Origin: a virus
Strand: one strand, 5' to 3'
IMG/VR virus record: IMGVR_UViG_3300031837_000043
Coordinates: 1 to 29,226 of that record
DNA length: 29,226 bases
Numbering within the stretch: position 1 is the stretch's first letter; each line of letters begins with the position of its first letter. Below the pieces are notes generated by a model that saw only the letters and a list, made by a program, of their open reading frames with translations, had not been told where the DNA came from and ran no database searches. Both the position numbers and the translations under genes were made by a program. Shown one piece after another: positions 1 to 6,557 of the stretch.

Positions 1-64
1 CTTGCAATTCAATTTTTTGTTTTTGAAGGGAATTTATTTTTAAAATATGACGGGTTTGTTTCAT
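1..64 (-). CDS. Unknown protein, N-terminal fragment cut by the window edge
   Basis: An open frame starts at position 64 on the minus strand and runs off the window after 21 codons without a stop. Its ATG overlaps the TGA stop of the methyltransferase gene (ATGA, 4 nt), an arrangement typical of translational coupling in an operon. The visible N terminus begins MKQTRHILKI and is basic and rich in Lys and Gln. Too little is present to name a function. A partner of the methyltransferase is possible but is only inferred from the overlap. Confidence 0.5.
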   Translation of the reverse strand, partial: MKQTRHILKINSLQKQKIELQ

Positions 65-1164
65 ATCCTCTTTCCTTTTTTGAAATTTTTAAAATCTTCC
101 TCAGTGAATATTTGTTTTGTAAAAAGTTCTTTAGGCAATCCATATTTTGCCACAAATGGAATTTTCAAAAGTATATGTTCTATCACTCCCACCGTGAAAC
201 TGTTGCCCAAAGCCTTTGTTCTTGCGGTATTGCTTACTGTTGGAACGTCAGTATAACCAACTGGAAGATTTTGCAATTGCTCGCGTTCTGCTATTGTTAG
301 AACCCGAACGAATGGCTTTATGGCCTGTACTGTTTCCTCGTTTAAGCTTTTTGTGTAAGCATAATTCCAGTTATTATTGACAGTAAAATTGAAGTCATAA
401 ACTTTATTATCAGTCGTTGCGGTTACTGAGTAATGGAGGTATTGAGTTGATGCGCTAAGTGTGCGCTCAAATGACATTGGATGGTTAAATATTACTTGTC
501 GCTCTGTGCGGTTTCGAGTGAAATAACTTCTAACCGCGCCCCCGATACTATTACAGTACTGTGAGGTCAAAATAGCGCTTTTTTCTTTTTCTGAATATCC
601 GTTTTCCAAAATATGTTTTAAAAATATACCTTGATCCACTGGTTGTTCAACTCCTTTAATGTTTGTCCAGTAAAGCCTATTTCTGCTCTGTGCGCTTACC
701 AATGCGCTATTTATTTTAATTGGCTGAACTCCCAAATGTGAACTAATAATATTTTTGTTGTCGTTGCTCATAACGACGTTTTCCATAATAAAAAGAACAT
801 TGGGATTAATCTCTTTTACCTCATTAAATATTCGTAAAGCCTCAAAAAATAAACTTGACTTTGTACCTTCGGCCAACCCTTCACGTCTTCCGAGTGATGA
901 AAAGTTATTACAAGGAGACCCCCAGCAAAGGAGGTCTGGTATTTCTGGTAATTTTTCAGCCGTGATTTGACAAACGTCCCCCAAATGGATAATATCGGGG
1001 TGGTTGTATTGGCTTATCTTAATGGCGCTCTTGTCAATCTCACTTGCATAGTACCTAACGGGTATTTCAAGATTTTTAAATGCCTGCCGAAGCACTGAAA
1101 TGCCATCGAAAAGGGAAAGTACGACAAAGGGTTTTTCTTCTTGTAAAATTGTTTCACTATTCAT
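61..1164 (-). CDS. C5-cytosine-specific DNA methyltransferase (phage type, DNMT3-like motifs)
   Basis: This 367-residue protein would methylate cytosine at C5 in a short DNA target, most likely to protect phage DNA from restriction. The motifs are in canonical order: motif I LSLFDGIS (16-23), SE(I)D after strand 2 (41-44), motif IV GSPCNNFS with catalytic Cys85, motif VI ENV (128-130), motif VIII QSRNRLYW (159-166), a variable target-recognition region of about 115 residues, motif IX RVLTIAEREQLQNLP (287-301), and motif X GNSFTVGV (320-327). The FDGIS loop, the GSPCN block followed by a GL-EGT stretch, and the LP-GYTDV segment resemble the phage/DNMT3 branch more than classical M.HhaI-type enzymes. 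The gene overlaps the next gene by 4 nt. A TATTTAT motif lies 15 nt before the start. The target sequence cannot be read from the protein. Confidence 0.93.
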   Translation of the reverse strand: MNSETILQEEKPFVVLSLFDGISVLRQAFKNLEIPVRYYASEIDKSAIKISQYNHPDIIHLGDVCQITAEKLPEIPDLLCWGSPCNNFSSLGRREGLAEGTKSSLFFEALRIFNEVKEINPNVLFIMENVVMSNDNKNIISSHLGVQPIKINSALVSAQSRNRLYWTNIKGVEQPVDQGIFLKHILENGYSEKEKSAILTSQYCNSIGGAVRSYFTRNRTERQVIFNHPMSFERTLSASTQYLHYSVTATTDNKVYDFNFTVNNNWNYAYTKSLNEETVQAIKPFVRVLTIAEREQLQNLPVGYTDVPTVSNTARTKALGNSFTVGVIEHILLKIPFVAKYGLPKELFTKQIFTEEDFKNFKKGKRI

Positions 1165-1179
1165 TCTATCGTTTTTTAG

Positions 1180-1186
1180 ATAAATA
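1180..1186 (-). promoter_or_regulatory. TATTTAT start-proximal motif, methyltransferase gene
   Basis: TATTTAT on the minus strand is separated by 15 A-rich nt from the ATG at 1164. It lies inside an inverted repeat, CATTCTAT (1162-1169) and ATAGAATG (1184-1191), whose inner arm includes the start codon. Confidence 0.5.
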
Positions 1187-1217
1187 GAATGATTTTTTTT
1201 AAAAAGTCTGTGAAGGG

Positions 1218-1246
1218 AAAAAAAAGCCCCAAATAAATGAGGCTTT
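1218..1246 (-). terminator. Rho-independent terminator after the secreted-protein gene
   Basis: On the minus strand a 6-bp stem (AAAGCC/GGCTTT on plus, 1223-1228 and 1241-1246) is followed by a run of eight T (A-run 1218-1225 on plus). It lies between the stop of the secreted-protein gene and the methyltransferase start. Confidence 0.7.
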
Positions 1247-1248
1247 GA

Positions 1249-1288
1249 AAAGTTTACTTTTTGTAAAGTTTACTTTTTGTAAAGTTTA
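1249..1288. repeat. 16-bp tandem repeat, 2.5 copies
   Basis: The unit AAAGTTTACTTTTTGT occurs at 1249-1264 and 1265-1280, followed by a partial copy at 1281-1288 that abuts the TAA stop of the upstream minus-strand gene. Each unit can fold as TTTAC/GTAAA around a T5 loop. Function unknown; slippage during replication is a simple origin. Confidence 0.7.
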
Positions 1289-1933
1289 TTATTCAATAAT
1301 AAACTTACCAGAATCAAATGAGCCATCGTTATAAAGTACTCTGTATATATACAAGGTATTTGAGTTAAGGTTGCTCTTATAGTCGCTCATAGAGGCTTGT
1401 TTGATGAAATTACCTATTGCATCATATACGTAATAAGTCCCGTTCTTTGGCTGGGTTGCAATTGGGTTTATTGTCGCCGTTGTTATGGCGCTTGTGAAGT
1501 AAAATGAGTTATATGCAGTTGTGTACTCGCAGTAGTCGTATAAGTTTGTGCAAAAACTGAAATAGTAAAGCCAACTGTTATTATTGGTAAATGTTACCAT
1601 TTCACCCGTGAAATATAACCAGTAAATTCCTGAACTTCCTATTTGGTTTTTTAAAAGGCTCGTTACCTCAACGCTATCCACTTTATAAGCTATGCCACCA
1701 TTTGAGGGATTTTCCAAAGTTACATAAACATAGAGGTTACTTGTGTCAGTCCCGCCTACTGTTCCGCCATATTGCACCTGTACGGCAAGCTCAGTGCCTA
1801 TTGGGGCGCTTGTTATGGGCGTCGTTAAGTTTGAAGCAAGGTAAACCCCGCTATTCTGGTAAAAAAATACCTGCGCTTTTGCACTGGAAAATAGTAGTAG
1901 AATGAATGCGAATAATAGAATAAGTTTTTTCAT
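1289..1933 (-). CDS. Secreted protein with signal peptide and a type IX secretion-like C-terminal domain
   Basis: I chose the start at 1933, giving 214 residues. This puts a compact signal peptide at the N terminus (MKK, a leucine-rich core, then a SSAKAQ cleavage region); an upstream in-frame ATG at 1969 would only add 12 residues. The mature protein is rich in Tyr, Ser, Thr and Asn with alternating beta-strand patterns. The last 55 or so residues read like the type A sorting domain of Bacteroidota type IX secretion substrates: YVYDAIGNFIK, then a linker, then TLYIYRVLYNDGSF and GKFIIE at the end. If so, the protein would be exported by the host Sec and type IX systems and placed on the cell surface, for example to alter surface receptors. 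That role is inferred. It has its own downstream terminator, so it can be expressed alone. Confidence 0.7.
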   Translation of the reverse strand: MKKLILLFAFILLLFSSAKAQVFFYQNSGVYLASNLTTPITSAPIGTELAVQVQYGGTVGGTDTSNLYVYVTLENPSNGGIAYKVDSVEVTSLLKNQIGSSGIYWLYFTGEMVTFTNNNSWLYYFSFCTNLYDYCEYTTAYNSFYFTSAITTATINPIATQPKNGTYYVYDAIGNFIKQASMSDYKSNLNSNTLYIYRVLYNDGSFDSGKFIIE

Positions 1934-2007
1934 AATGAGTTTTTTTAAGTGAATCAGCAATATACGCACTTATTCTCAATGGTGGTCAAAATAAACCACC
2001 ATTCTTG

Positions 2008-2388
2008 TTATTGTCCTGCGTTTTCCTGGAAAAGCAGTGTTTTAACATATTCACGAATAGGATAAGCTCTACGTATTAGAAGTTTATTATCCTCAATTTG
2101 ATCCTCAATGTTAGAGATAGTAATATTATTTGTTTCTTCCAACAAAAAAAAGTTAATTTTATGCCTGAATTTTTTTATGAATGCCAATGACCAAAAACCA
2201 AAACCGCACTGCATACTGATAACATCCCAATCAAACTCAGGAGCGAATTTTTGAATAAAAGAATGGCTTAATTTCTTGTCGAAAAACTTGTGCTTATTTT
2301 TTTCCCAATCAAATGTATCTGCGTTTTGCTCAATATATTTTTCTAACTCTTTTCCATTGAGGTCAATTAGTTTTTTTGTCATATCCAT
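2008..2388 (-). CDS. Small protein with W-IS/LS-FI repeat motifs, function unknown
   Basis: This 126-residue protein carries the pattern LSHSFIQKFAPEFDWDVIS at about residues 41-59, followed by a second, weaker copy ending FIKKFRHKI. The pattern matches the repeat of the 251-residue protein at 5055-5810, so the two are probably distant paralogues. No catalytic motif is visible. A TATTTAT motif overlaps the first ATG (2388), so the second in-frame ATG at 2382 (MTKKL) may be the true start. A terminator lies immediately upstream, so the gene must have its own initiation signal very close to the start codon, or depend on read-through. Confidence 0.65.
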   Translation of the reverse strand: MDMTKKLIDLNGKELEKYIEQNADTFDWEKNKHKFFDKKLSHSFIQKFAPEFDWDVISMQCGFGFWSLAFIKKFRHKINFFLLEETNNITISNIEDQIEDNKLLIRRAYPIREYVKTLLFQENAGQ

Positions 2389-2393
2389 AAATA
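2387..2393 (-). promoter_or_regulatory. TATTTAT motif decoupled from upstream transcription
   Basis: TATTTAT precedes the ATG at 2382 by 4 nt and sits only 7 nt beyond the T-run of the terminator at 2400-2433. This leaves almost no room for a conventional promoter and leader. Confidence 0.5.
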
Positions 2394-2399
2394 GAGGGC

Positions 2400-2433
2400 A
2401 AAAAAAAAGAAGTCAGCTTAAAACCCTGACTTC
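2400..2433 (-). terminator. Rho-independent terminator after the small membrane-protein gene
   Basis: A perfect 8-bp stem (GAAGTCAG at 2409-2416, CTGACTTC at 2426-2433) with a 9-nt loop is followed on the minus strand by nine T. The stem overlaps the TGA stop of the upstream gene. Confidence 0.85.
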
Positions 2434-2683
2434 ATAACTGTTTGTTTATTTTTTTTAAGAAATAATTAATTAAGTCTTCTTTTTTAAAATAAAACCCTGG
2501 GTAAATTGGTATAATATAGTATTTTTTGTCAAATTCTTTCGAGTCCATTTTTGGCAATTCATTTAAATCGTATTTTGTAATAAAACCTTTTTTCACACCA
2601 TTTAGTAATACCCGCAAAAGGTGTAATAAATAGATTGAACCGAAAAAGAAAAATGCGAGAATTAAGCTTATTGTTAGTACCAT
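2432..2683 (-). CDS. Small single-pass membrane protein, function unknown
   Basis: This 83-residue protein has one clear transmembrane segment at about residues 3-27 (leucine-, isoleucine- and phenylalanine-rich), then a basic patch (NGVKKGF), then a soluble tail ending in a Lys-rich helix. No family is recognised. A TATTTAT motif at 2698-2704 lies 14 nt before the ATG, and a strong terminator follows, so it looks like a monocistronic unit. A membrane-proximal role such as superinfection exclusion is possible but has no direct support. Confidence 0.65.
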   Translation of the reverse strand: MVLTISLILAFFFFGSIYLLHLLRVLLNGVKKGFITKYDLNELPKMDSKEFDKKYYIIPIYPGFYFKKEDLINYFLKKINKQL

Positions 2684-2697
2684 AACTGTTTTTTCTC

Positions 2698-2704
2698 ATA
2701 AATA
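2698..2704 (-). promoter_or_regulatory. TATTTAT start-proximal motif, membrane-protein gene
   Basis: TATTTAT followed by 14 nt (GAGAAAAAACAGTT) and the ATG at 2683. Confidence 0.5.
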
Positions 2705-2752
2705 GGTAAAAAAAGAAAAAATTTGAACATCATAACTATCCTTATTATTAAG

Positions 2753-4408
2753 TTAGGCGACCTCTGCCAGCTCCCTTTTTTCTTTTTCTAGAATACGTTG
2801 CAATAACTCATTCCTTCTTTCTTGTTGAGACTTTATTTGAGGCTCAATAGGCGAGCTTACAGGCATTATCTGTATTGGGGTTGAACATTCTATTGGGTTT
2901 GAAATTGCGGGTTCCATTGAGGCTATTTTTGCGTTGTTATTTTTTTGTTTTAGTTCAATCAAACATAAGTCTTTTTTTAGCTCAGTATTGAACTCTTTTA
3001 TCTCTTTTTTTCCGTTGCCGTCAACGCAAAAAAGAAGCCTGTAATAGTCGTATCTGTCTTTTTTAAATGAGGGTTGGACGCCATATTTTTTAAAGGCGCT
3101 TATAATCTCTTGTTGGGTTTCTGCAAAATATTCTTTAGGCACGCTTATTGAATCGTGGATGGTTAGCAACTCCATAGCAGGGTATTTTTTAAGCATATTT
3201 TTTGCCACAACCCTAACAATTAAATCTGATTCCAACTTTTGCAGATTTATCGCCAGCGCCTTATAATTATCTTTCTTTTGTTCCTGTATTATTCGATAAA
3301 GGGAAGGGAATTTATCTTTGAACAAATCAGCTAGTTTATTCTGCATGTGTTTATTCTGGCAAAAGAAAACCTTACCAAAAAAGTCCTGCTTATATTCCTT
3401 CCTTTTTTGCTCAGTCAGTCCATCAAAAATATACTCGTAAAACTTACCTTGCTCGCAAAGACTTACGTAAGTCTTTGCATCTTCTGGCAACTCCCTATGT
3501 CTTTCTTTGTAGTAGCTTTTAACGAAGCAGGCAAAAAACAAAGGTTGGCTGTTACGTATGTCAATAGCCTCAAGGCTCTTGCCATTGATTGTAATATAAG
3601 GACGTAGAATAGCTGGTAGGTTGCTATAATTGGTATGTACCCTAAAGCCCTTATTATCCACTTCAAAGAAAAACTGACCGTGATATATCTTACTTATCAC
3701 GCACAAATTGGATAAAAGAGCCTCAAAAGACATGTTTTCAGTACCCCTCCCAAAAGTTTTTGCTTGTTGAAACTCAGTCATATCAAGGGTTTTAGAAGGG
3801 GTCAGTAGACATAAGAGGGAGTATTTAGATTTGATAGATAAGATTAGATTGTTTATTATAGAATTAATATTAGAAGGTATTAGAGTATGATTTGATATAT
3901 AGAATTTATTTAATACCTCTTTAATAGCTTTATTTAAGTCTATTTGAATAGATTCTAAGTTTACTTTTAAAGAGTTATATAGCCTTATATCTGTTTTAAG
4001 CTCTGATTTATTAAATGCCTTTAGTTTATTTATAAACCAAGAATCATTTGCCATCGTTAAATAAAACATTTCACTTCTATACCTCTCTGTTAACCTATAC
4101 CCTAAACAAAAACTTTTCTCTTTATAAGTACCATTACATTCTATTATTCCCTGATAAATCAAAAAGTTAAGTATTGCCTTATAATAATCACGCCCCAATA
4201 GCTCTATAAGCTTATCTGAGTGAAGTTGTATGAAAGAATCATAACTATATGTTTTATTGATAAATCGTTTAACATACAGCGTATGAATGATGTAAGCGAC
4301 CTTATCAAGGTGGTAAGTCCCTAAATTATCTTGCCCGTGATTTATTAAGAGTTCTTGAAGATTTGCCAAAGATTCTGGCAAGTAAAAATAGATGTTCTCA
4401 GTATTCAT
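2753..4408 (-). CDS. Replication-type protein with winged-helix N terminus and family-A-polymerase-like palm motifs
   Basis: This 551-residue protein shows three blocks in the order expected of a family A polymerase or single-subunit RNA polymerase palm. They are IDIRNSQP (282-289, motif A-like with Asp283), a K-rich helix with KQDFFGKVFF (340-349, motif B-like), and LLTIHDSISVP (414-424, motif C-like with Asp419). The HDS triplet is the form found in T7-type RNA polymerases; DNA polymerase I has HDE. The N terminus (about 60-110) looks like a winged helix, as in plasmid and phage replication initiators. The C-terminal 80 residues are low-complexity, with charged repeats ending in a basic coiled coil. 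It probably acts in phage DNA replication or priming. The repeats upstream (GTGGTAC copies) suggest autoregulation or initiator binding. The polymerase assignment is from motifs only. Confidence 0.55.
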   Translation of the reverse strand: MNTENIYFYLPESLANLQELLINHGQDNLGTYHLDKVAYIIHTLYVKRFINKTYSYDSFIQLHSDKLIELLGRDYYKAILNFLIYQGIIECNGTYKEKSFCLGYRLTERYRSEMFYLTMANDSWFINKLKAFNKSELKTDIRLYNSLKVNLESIQIDLNKAIKEVLNKFYISNHTLIPSNINSIINNLILSIKSKYSLLCLLTPSKTLDMTEFQQAKTFGRGTENMSFEALLSNLCVISKIYHGQFFFEVDNKGFRVHTNYSNLPAILRPYITINGKSLEAIDIRNSQPLFFACFVKSYYKERHRELPEDAKTYVSLCEQGKFYEYIFDGLTEQKRKEYKQDFFGKVFFCQNKHMQNKLADLFKDKFPSLYRIIQEQKKDNYKALAINLQKLESDLIVRVVAKNMLKKYPAMELLTIHDSISVPKEYFAETQQEIISAFKKYGVQPSFKKDRYDYYRLLFCVDGNGKKEIKEFNTELKKDLCLIELKQKNNNAKIASMEPAISNPIECSTPIQIMPVSSPIEPQIKSQQERRNELLQRILEKEKRELAEVA

Positions 4409-4444
4409 TTGTGGTACTTATTTTTTTTTTTTGTGGTACTTATT
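4408..4444. repeat. Two 15-bp direct repeats at 22-bp spacing next to the replication gene start
   Basis: TTTGTGGTACTTATT occurs at 4408-4422 and 4430-4444, an exact 22-bp period (two helical turns) separated by a T-run. The first copy abuts the start codon. The core GTGGTAC appears a third time, inverted, at 4461-4467. Spacing and position fit operator or iteron sites. Confidence 0.75.
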
Positions 4445-4449
4445 AAAGC

Positions 4450-4482
4450 AACAAGCAGGCGTACCACGGCCTGCCTGCTGTT
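4450..4482 (-). promoter_or_regulatory. Hairpin in the leader of the replication gene with GTGGTAC in its loop
   Basis: AACA-GCAGGC pairs with GCCTGC-TGTT (10 bp with one bulged A) around a 12-nt loop that contains GTACCAC (GTGGTAC in the minus-strand transcript). It lacks a T-run, so it is more likely regulatory than a terminator. Confidence 0.5.
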
Positions 4483-4666
4483 AAAACATCAATTGTTTGA
4501 GTGAACTTTTAGACGCTTCTTTTCATAAATAGGGGCAAAAAATAAAATTCCTGCCCGATTAAGAAAAATTTAATCTTTTTCGCTCCTAAACTAAATAGTT
4601 TTTTGTAGTTGATGTAAGAAAAAGCGCAAAATAGATCAAAAAAGGCATAAAAAGCCTCTTAAAAAG

Positions 4667-4724
4667 CCATTCTATGATTTTTATTTATTTTTTGAGATGC
4701 AAGTTTATTTTGAAAATAGAATGG
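4667..4724. repeat. 9-bp inverted repeat CCATTCTAT / ATAGAATGG
   Basis: Perfect arms at 4667-4675 and 4716-4724 are separated by 40 bp. The same 8-bp core flanks the methyltransferase start, and ATAGAATG forms the start of the fibre and gp36 genes. Confidence 0.6.
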
Positions 4725-5054
4725 AGTGAAATTTATTTATTTTTTGAGGCTGGAAAATTCTTGGTTTTGTCCTATTAAAATATAACTATTCAAAGGGAAA
4801 ATATACATTCCTTTGAGTTGCCACTTTAAAAAGAAGAAAAATAAGTTAAAAAATTAGGAAATGACATGCAGATTGATATAAAAGTTGAAACAAGCCGAAA
4901 CTTTTAAAACATACGCACGTATATTATTAAAAACCGCTCAAGAAAAAGCATAGTTCTATTCCCCCTCTAAAAAAATGAGGTTATAGTCCGTATACGTAGG
5001 GGGTTTGGTAGGGTTACAAAATATTTAAGGCTATTTACCTAAAAAGAGTGAATT

Positions 5055-5810
5055 ATGAGATACAATGACGAAGTAATTAATGAACACGCTGACATTATTA
5101 AATGGTCGTCAGTAGCCCAAAGCCCAGATTTAAAATATGTAAGTATTGATTGTTTAAAAAAATACGAATGTGAATTTTCAAATGAAGATTGGGAATTTAT
5201 CTCTCAAAATCAATGCTTGTCTGAGGACTTCATAAGAGAGTTTAAAGATAAAGTTGATTGGACTTTGATTTGCGAAAATCAAACCTTGTCTGAGGATTTT
5301 ATTAATGAGTTTGAAGATAAAGTAGACTGGCGAGTAGTTTCAACTTACTCAAATTATTTTGTGGATTGCAACATAAAAATTCATTCAACTACTTTGTCTG
5401 AGGATTTTTTTAGGAAAAATTACGATAGACTTCCTTTAATTTTATTGGACTCCCTATTTACTATTTCATTTTTGAAGGAACATGCACACAAGTTTAATAA
5501 CTATCAATGGCAATGGGTTTCTGAAAAACAAATTTTATCTGAGGACTTCATAAGAGAGTTTAAAGATAAAGTTTATTGGACTTTGATTTGCGAAAATCAA
5601 ACTTTATCTGAGGACTTTATTAATGAGTTTGAAGATAAAGTAGATTGGAGTTTAATAAGTATTTATCAAAGACCATTTAATAAAAAGTTTTCAATTGAAT
5701 TTTTAAAGAAAAATATAAATAAAATAGATTGGGGTTGCTATTCTGTCTTCCATACTTTAACTACGGAAGAAAAAAAAGAATTTAAAAAAGAACTAAAAAA
5801 AATTAAATAA
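5055..5810 (+). CDS. Repeat protein (W-IS-Q-LSEDFI-EF-DKVDW units), function unknown
   Basis: This 251-residue protein is built from units of about 23 residues with the pattern W--IS--Q-LSEDFI-EF-DKVDW. LSEDF blocks start at about residues 55, 78, 114, 161 and 184, with degenerate units at both ends. Repeats of this kind occur in phages and large viruses without a settled function; the regular Trp, Leu and Phe positions suggest a helical solenoid that binds proteins. At DNA level 5220-5330 and 5538-5648 are 111-bp copies with only about five differences, showing a recent internal duplication or conversion. The neighbours downstream are small unknown genes on the same strand. Confidence 0.75.
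   Translation: MRYNDEVINEHADIIKWSSVAQSPDLKYVSIDCLKKYECEFSNEDWEFISQNQCLSEDFIREFKDKVDWTLICENQTLSEDFINEFEDKVDWRVVSTYSNYFVDCNIKIHSTTLSEDFFRKNYDRLPLILLDSLFTISFLKEHAHKFNNYQWQWVSEKQILSEDFIREFKDKVYWTLICENQTLSEDFINEFEDKVDWSLISIYQRPFNKKFSIEFLKKNINKIDWGCYSVFHTLTTEEKKEFKKELKKIK
5220..5330 (+). repeat. 111-bp intragenic repeat, copy 1
   Basis: Matches 5538-5648 over its full length with about five substitutions. It encodes two LSEDFI units. Confidence 0.9.
5538..5648 (+). repeat. 111-bp intragenic repeat, copy 2
   Basis: Second copy of the block at 5220-5330. One substitution changes the DKVDW of copy 1 to DKVYW; the others are synonymous or nearly so. Confidence 0.9.
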
Positions 5811-5861
5811 AAAACACAGTCAAAAAATAAATTTTAAACAATTAAACAAAATAGTAAAATT
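5811..5861 (+). repeat. Duplicated AT-rich leader, copy 1
   Basis: An AT-rich stretch of about 48 nt (AAAACACA, then AATAAATTTTAAACAATTAA, then AATAGTAAAAT) lies directly before the ATG at 5862. It recurs with few changes at 6172-6221 before the gene at 6250. Confidence 0.7.
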
Positions 5862-6191
5862 ATGTGGTGGATAAATAAAACAGAAAAAACAAGAAAAGAA
5901 ATATTATCTGAAACTAATTATAGTGTTGAATCATTCATCACTATTATGTGCAAAAAAGATAATTCTAAGTACTTAATCCCGCTTGGGTACTTCTCTCCGA
6001 ATGATCTATACGCTACTTATTCACGATTGGATGCCACAGATAATTATCTGTGGCACATCAAAGTAAAAAATAGAAAAAAAAGAAAAAGTGAAAAGTATAT
6101 AGTTAATGCAATCGAACAATACTTTACTCACATGTTTAGAAGGTTTGAACGCGAGAAAAATGAAGAAATTAAAAACACATTGCAAAAATAA
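5862..6191 (+). CDS. Hypothetical protein, 109 residues
   Basis: No family is recognised. The protein is basic and soluble, begins MWWINKTEKTRKE, and has aromatic-rich middle segments (YLIPLGYFSPNDLYATY). It then has a very basic stretch (KVKNRKKRKSEK) that could bind nucleic acid, and a C-terminal amphipathic helix. Its end overlaps the second copy of the duplicated leader. It belongs to a plus-strand run of small genes whose position beside the replication region suggests early expression. Confidence 0.6.
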   Translation: MWWINKTEKTRKEILSETNYSVESFITIMCKKDNSKYLIPLGYFSPNDLYATYSRLDATDNYLWHIKVKNRKKRKSEKYIVNAIEQYFTHMFRRFEREKNEEIKNTLQK

Positions 6192-6221
6192 ATTTTAAAC
6201 AATTAAAAAAATAGTAAAATC
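6172..6221 (+). repeat. Duplicated AT-rich leader, copy 2
   Basis: Second copy of the 5811-5861 leader. Its first part encodes the last residues of the 109-residue protein and the rest is intergenic. It is followed by a TATTTAT motif that copy 1 lacks. Confidence 0.7.
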
Positions 6222-6227
6222 TTAACC

Positions 6228-6234
6228 TATTTAT
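6228..6234 (+). promoter_or_regulatory. TATTTAT start-proximal motif
   Basis: TATTTAT is followed by 15 A-rich nt and the ATG at 6250. Confidence 0.5.
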
Positions 6235-6249
6235 TAGAAAAATAAAATT

Positions 6250-6519
6250 ATGACCATAGAACAAGCTACCCTATTATTAACACAAGTAACATTGCATCCA
6301 ATAGTTGCAATTACATTAACGCCAGAGCAGACGGCGACTATTTATAATAATAAAGATATCCAAAGATTAATTTTGAGTATTGAAGGCTCAGTAATACAGG
6401 GCAACAAGCTTACTTTAAATGTAAGCAAAGTTATTCCTTTTTTTCAAGGTATAAGGCAAGATATAAAAGATGCTATTATTAAAAAAACATTAGAACTCGC
6501 AGGCATTCCCATTGAATAA
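6250..6519 (+). CDS. Hypothetical protein, 89 residues
   Basis: A small protein of mixed alpha/beta character with no recognised family. The N-terminal half is rich in Thr, Leu and Ile (TIEQATLLLTQVTLHP). The C-terminal half is an amphipathic helix (FFQGIRQDIKDAIIKKTLELAG). It has no membrane segment and no motif. The upstream leader repeat and TATTTAT motif support expression. Confidence 0.6.
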   Translation: MTIEQATLLLTQVTLHPIVAITLTPEQTATIYNNKDIQRLILSIEGSVIQGNKLTLNVSKVIPFFQGIRQDIKDAIIKKTLELAGIPIE

Positions 6520-6557
6520 AAAAATATTTATCCTCCAAACCCTCAAAATTTTTGGAA

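Larger units (their letters stand above)
4409..5054. other. 646-base non-coding region between divergent accessory blocks; candidate control or origin region
   Basis: No convincing gene is present. The region holds the GTGGTAC repeats, a GC-rich hairpin (4450-4482), an orphan TATTTAT on the minus strand (4525-4531), and a long inverted repeat CCATTCTAT (4667-4675) / ATAGAATGG (4716-4724). It also has a repeated TTTATTTATTTTTTGAG word near 4680 and 4733, and two small palindromic words (ATACG-CA-CGTAT near 4911 and CGTATACG near 4989). It separates the minus-strand replication gene from the plus-strand early-type genes. It should contain the promoters of both blocks and may hold an origin; neither can be proven by reading. 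Confidence 0.5.

Noticed and set aside
2753-4408. Reading the palm-like protein as a reverse transcriptase
   Set aside because: There is no YxDD motif; the IHDS block and the NSQP block fit family A or single-subunit RNA polymerases better.
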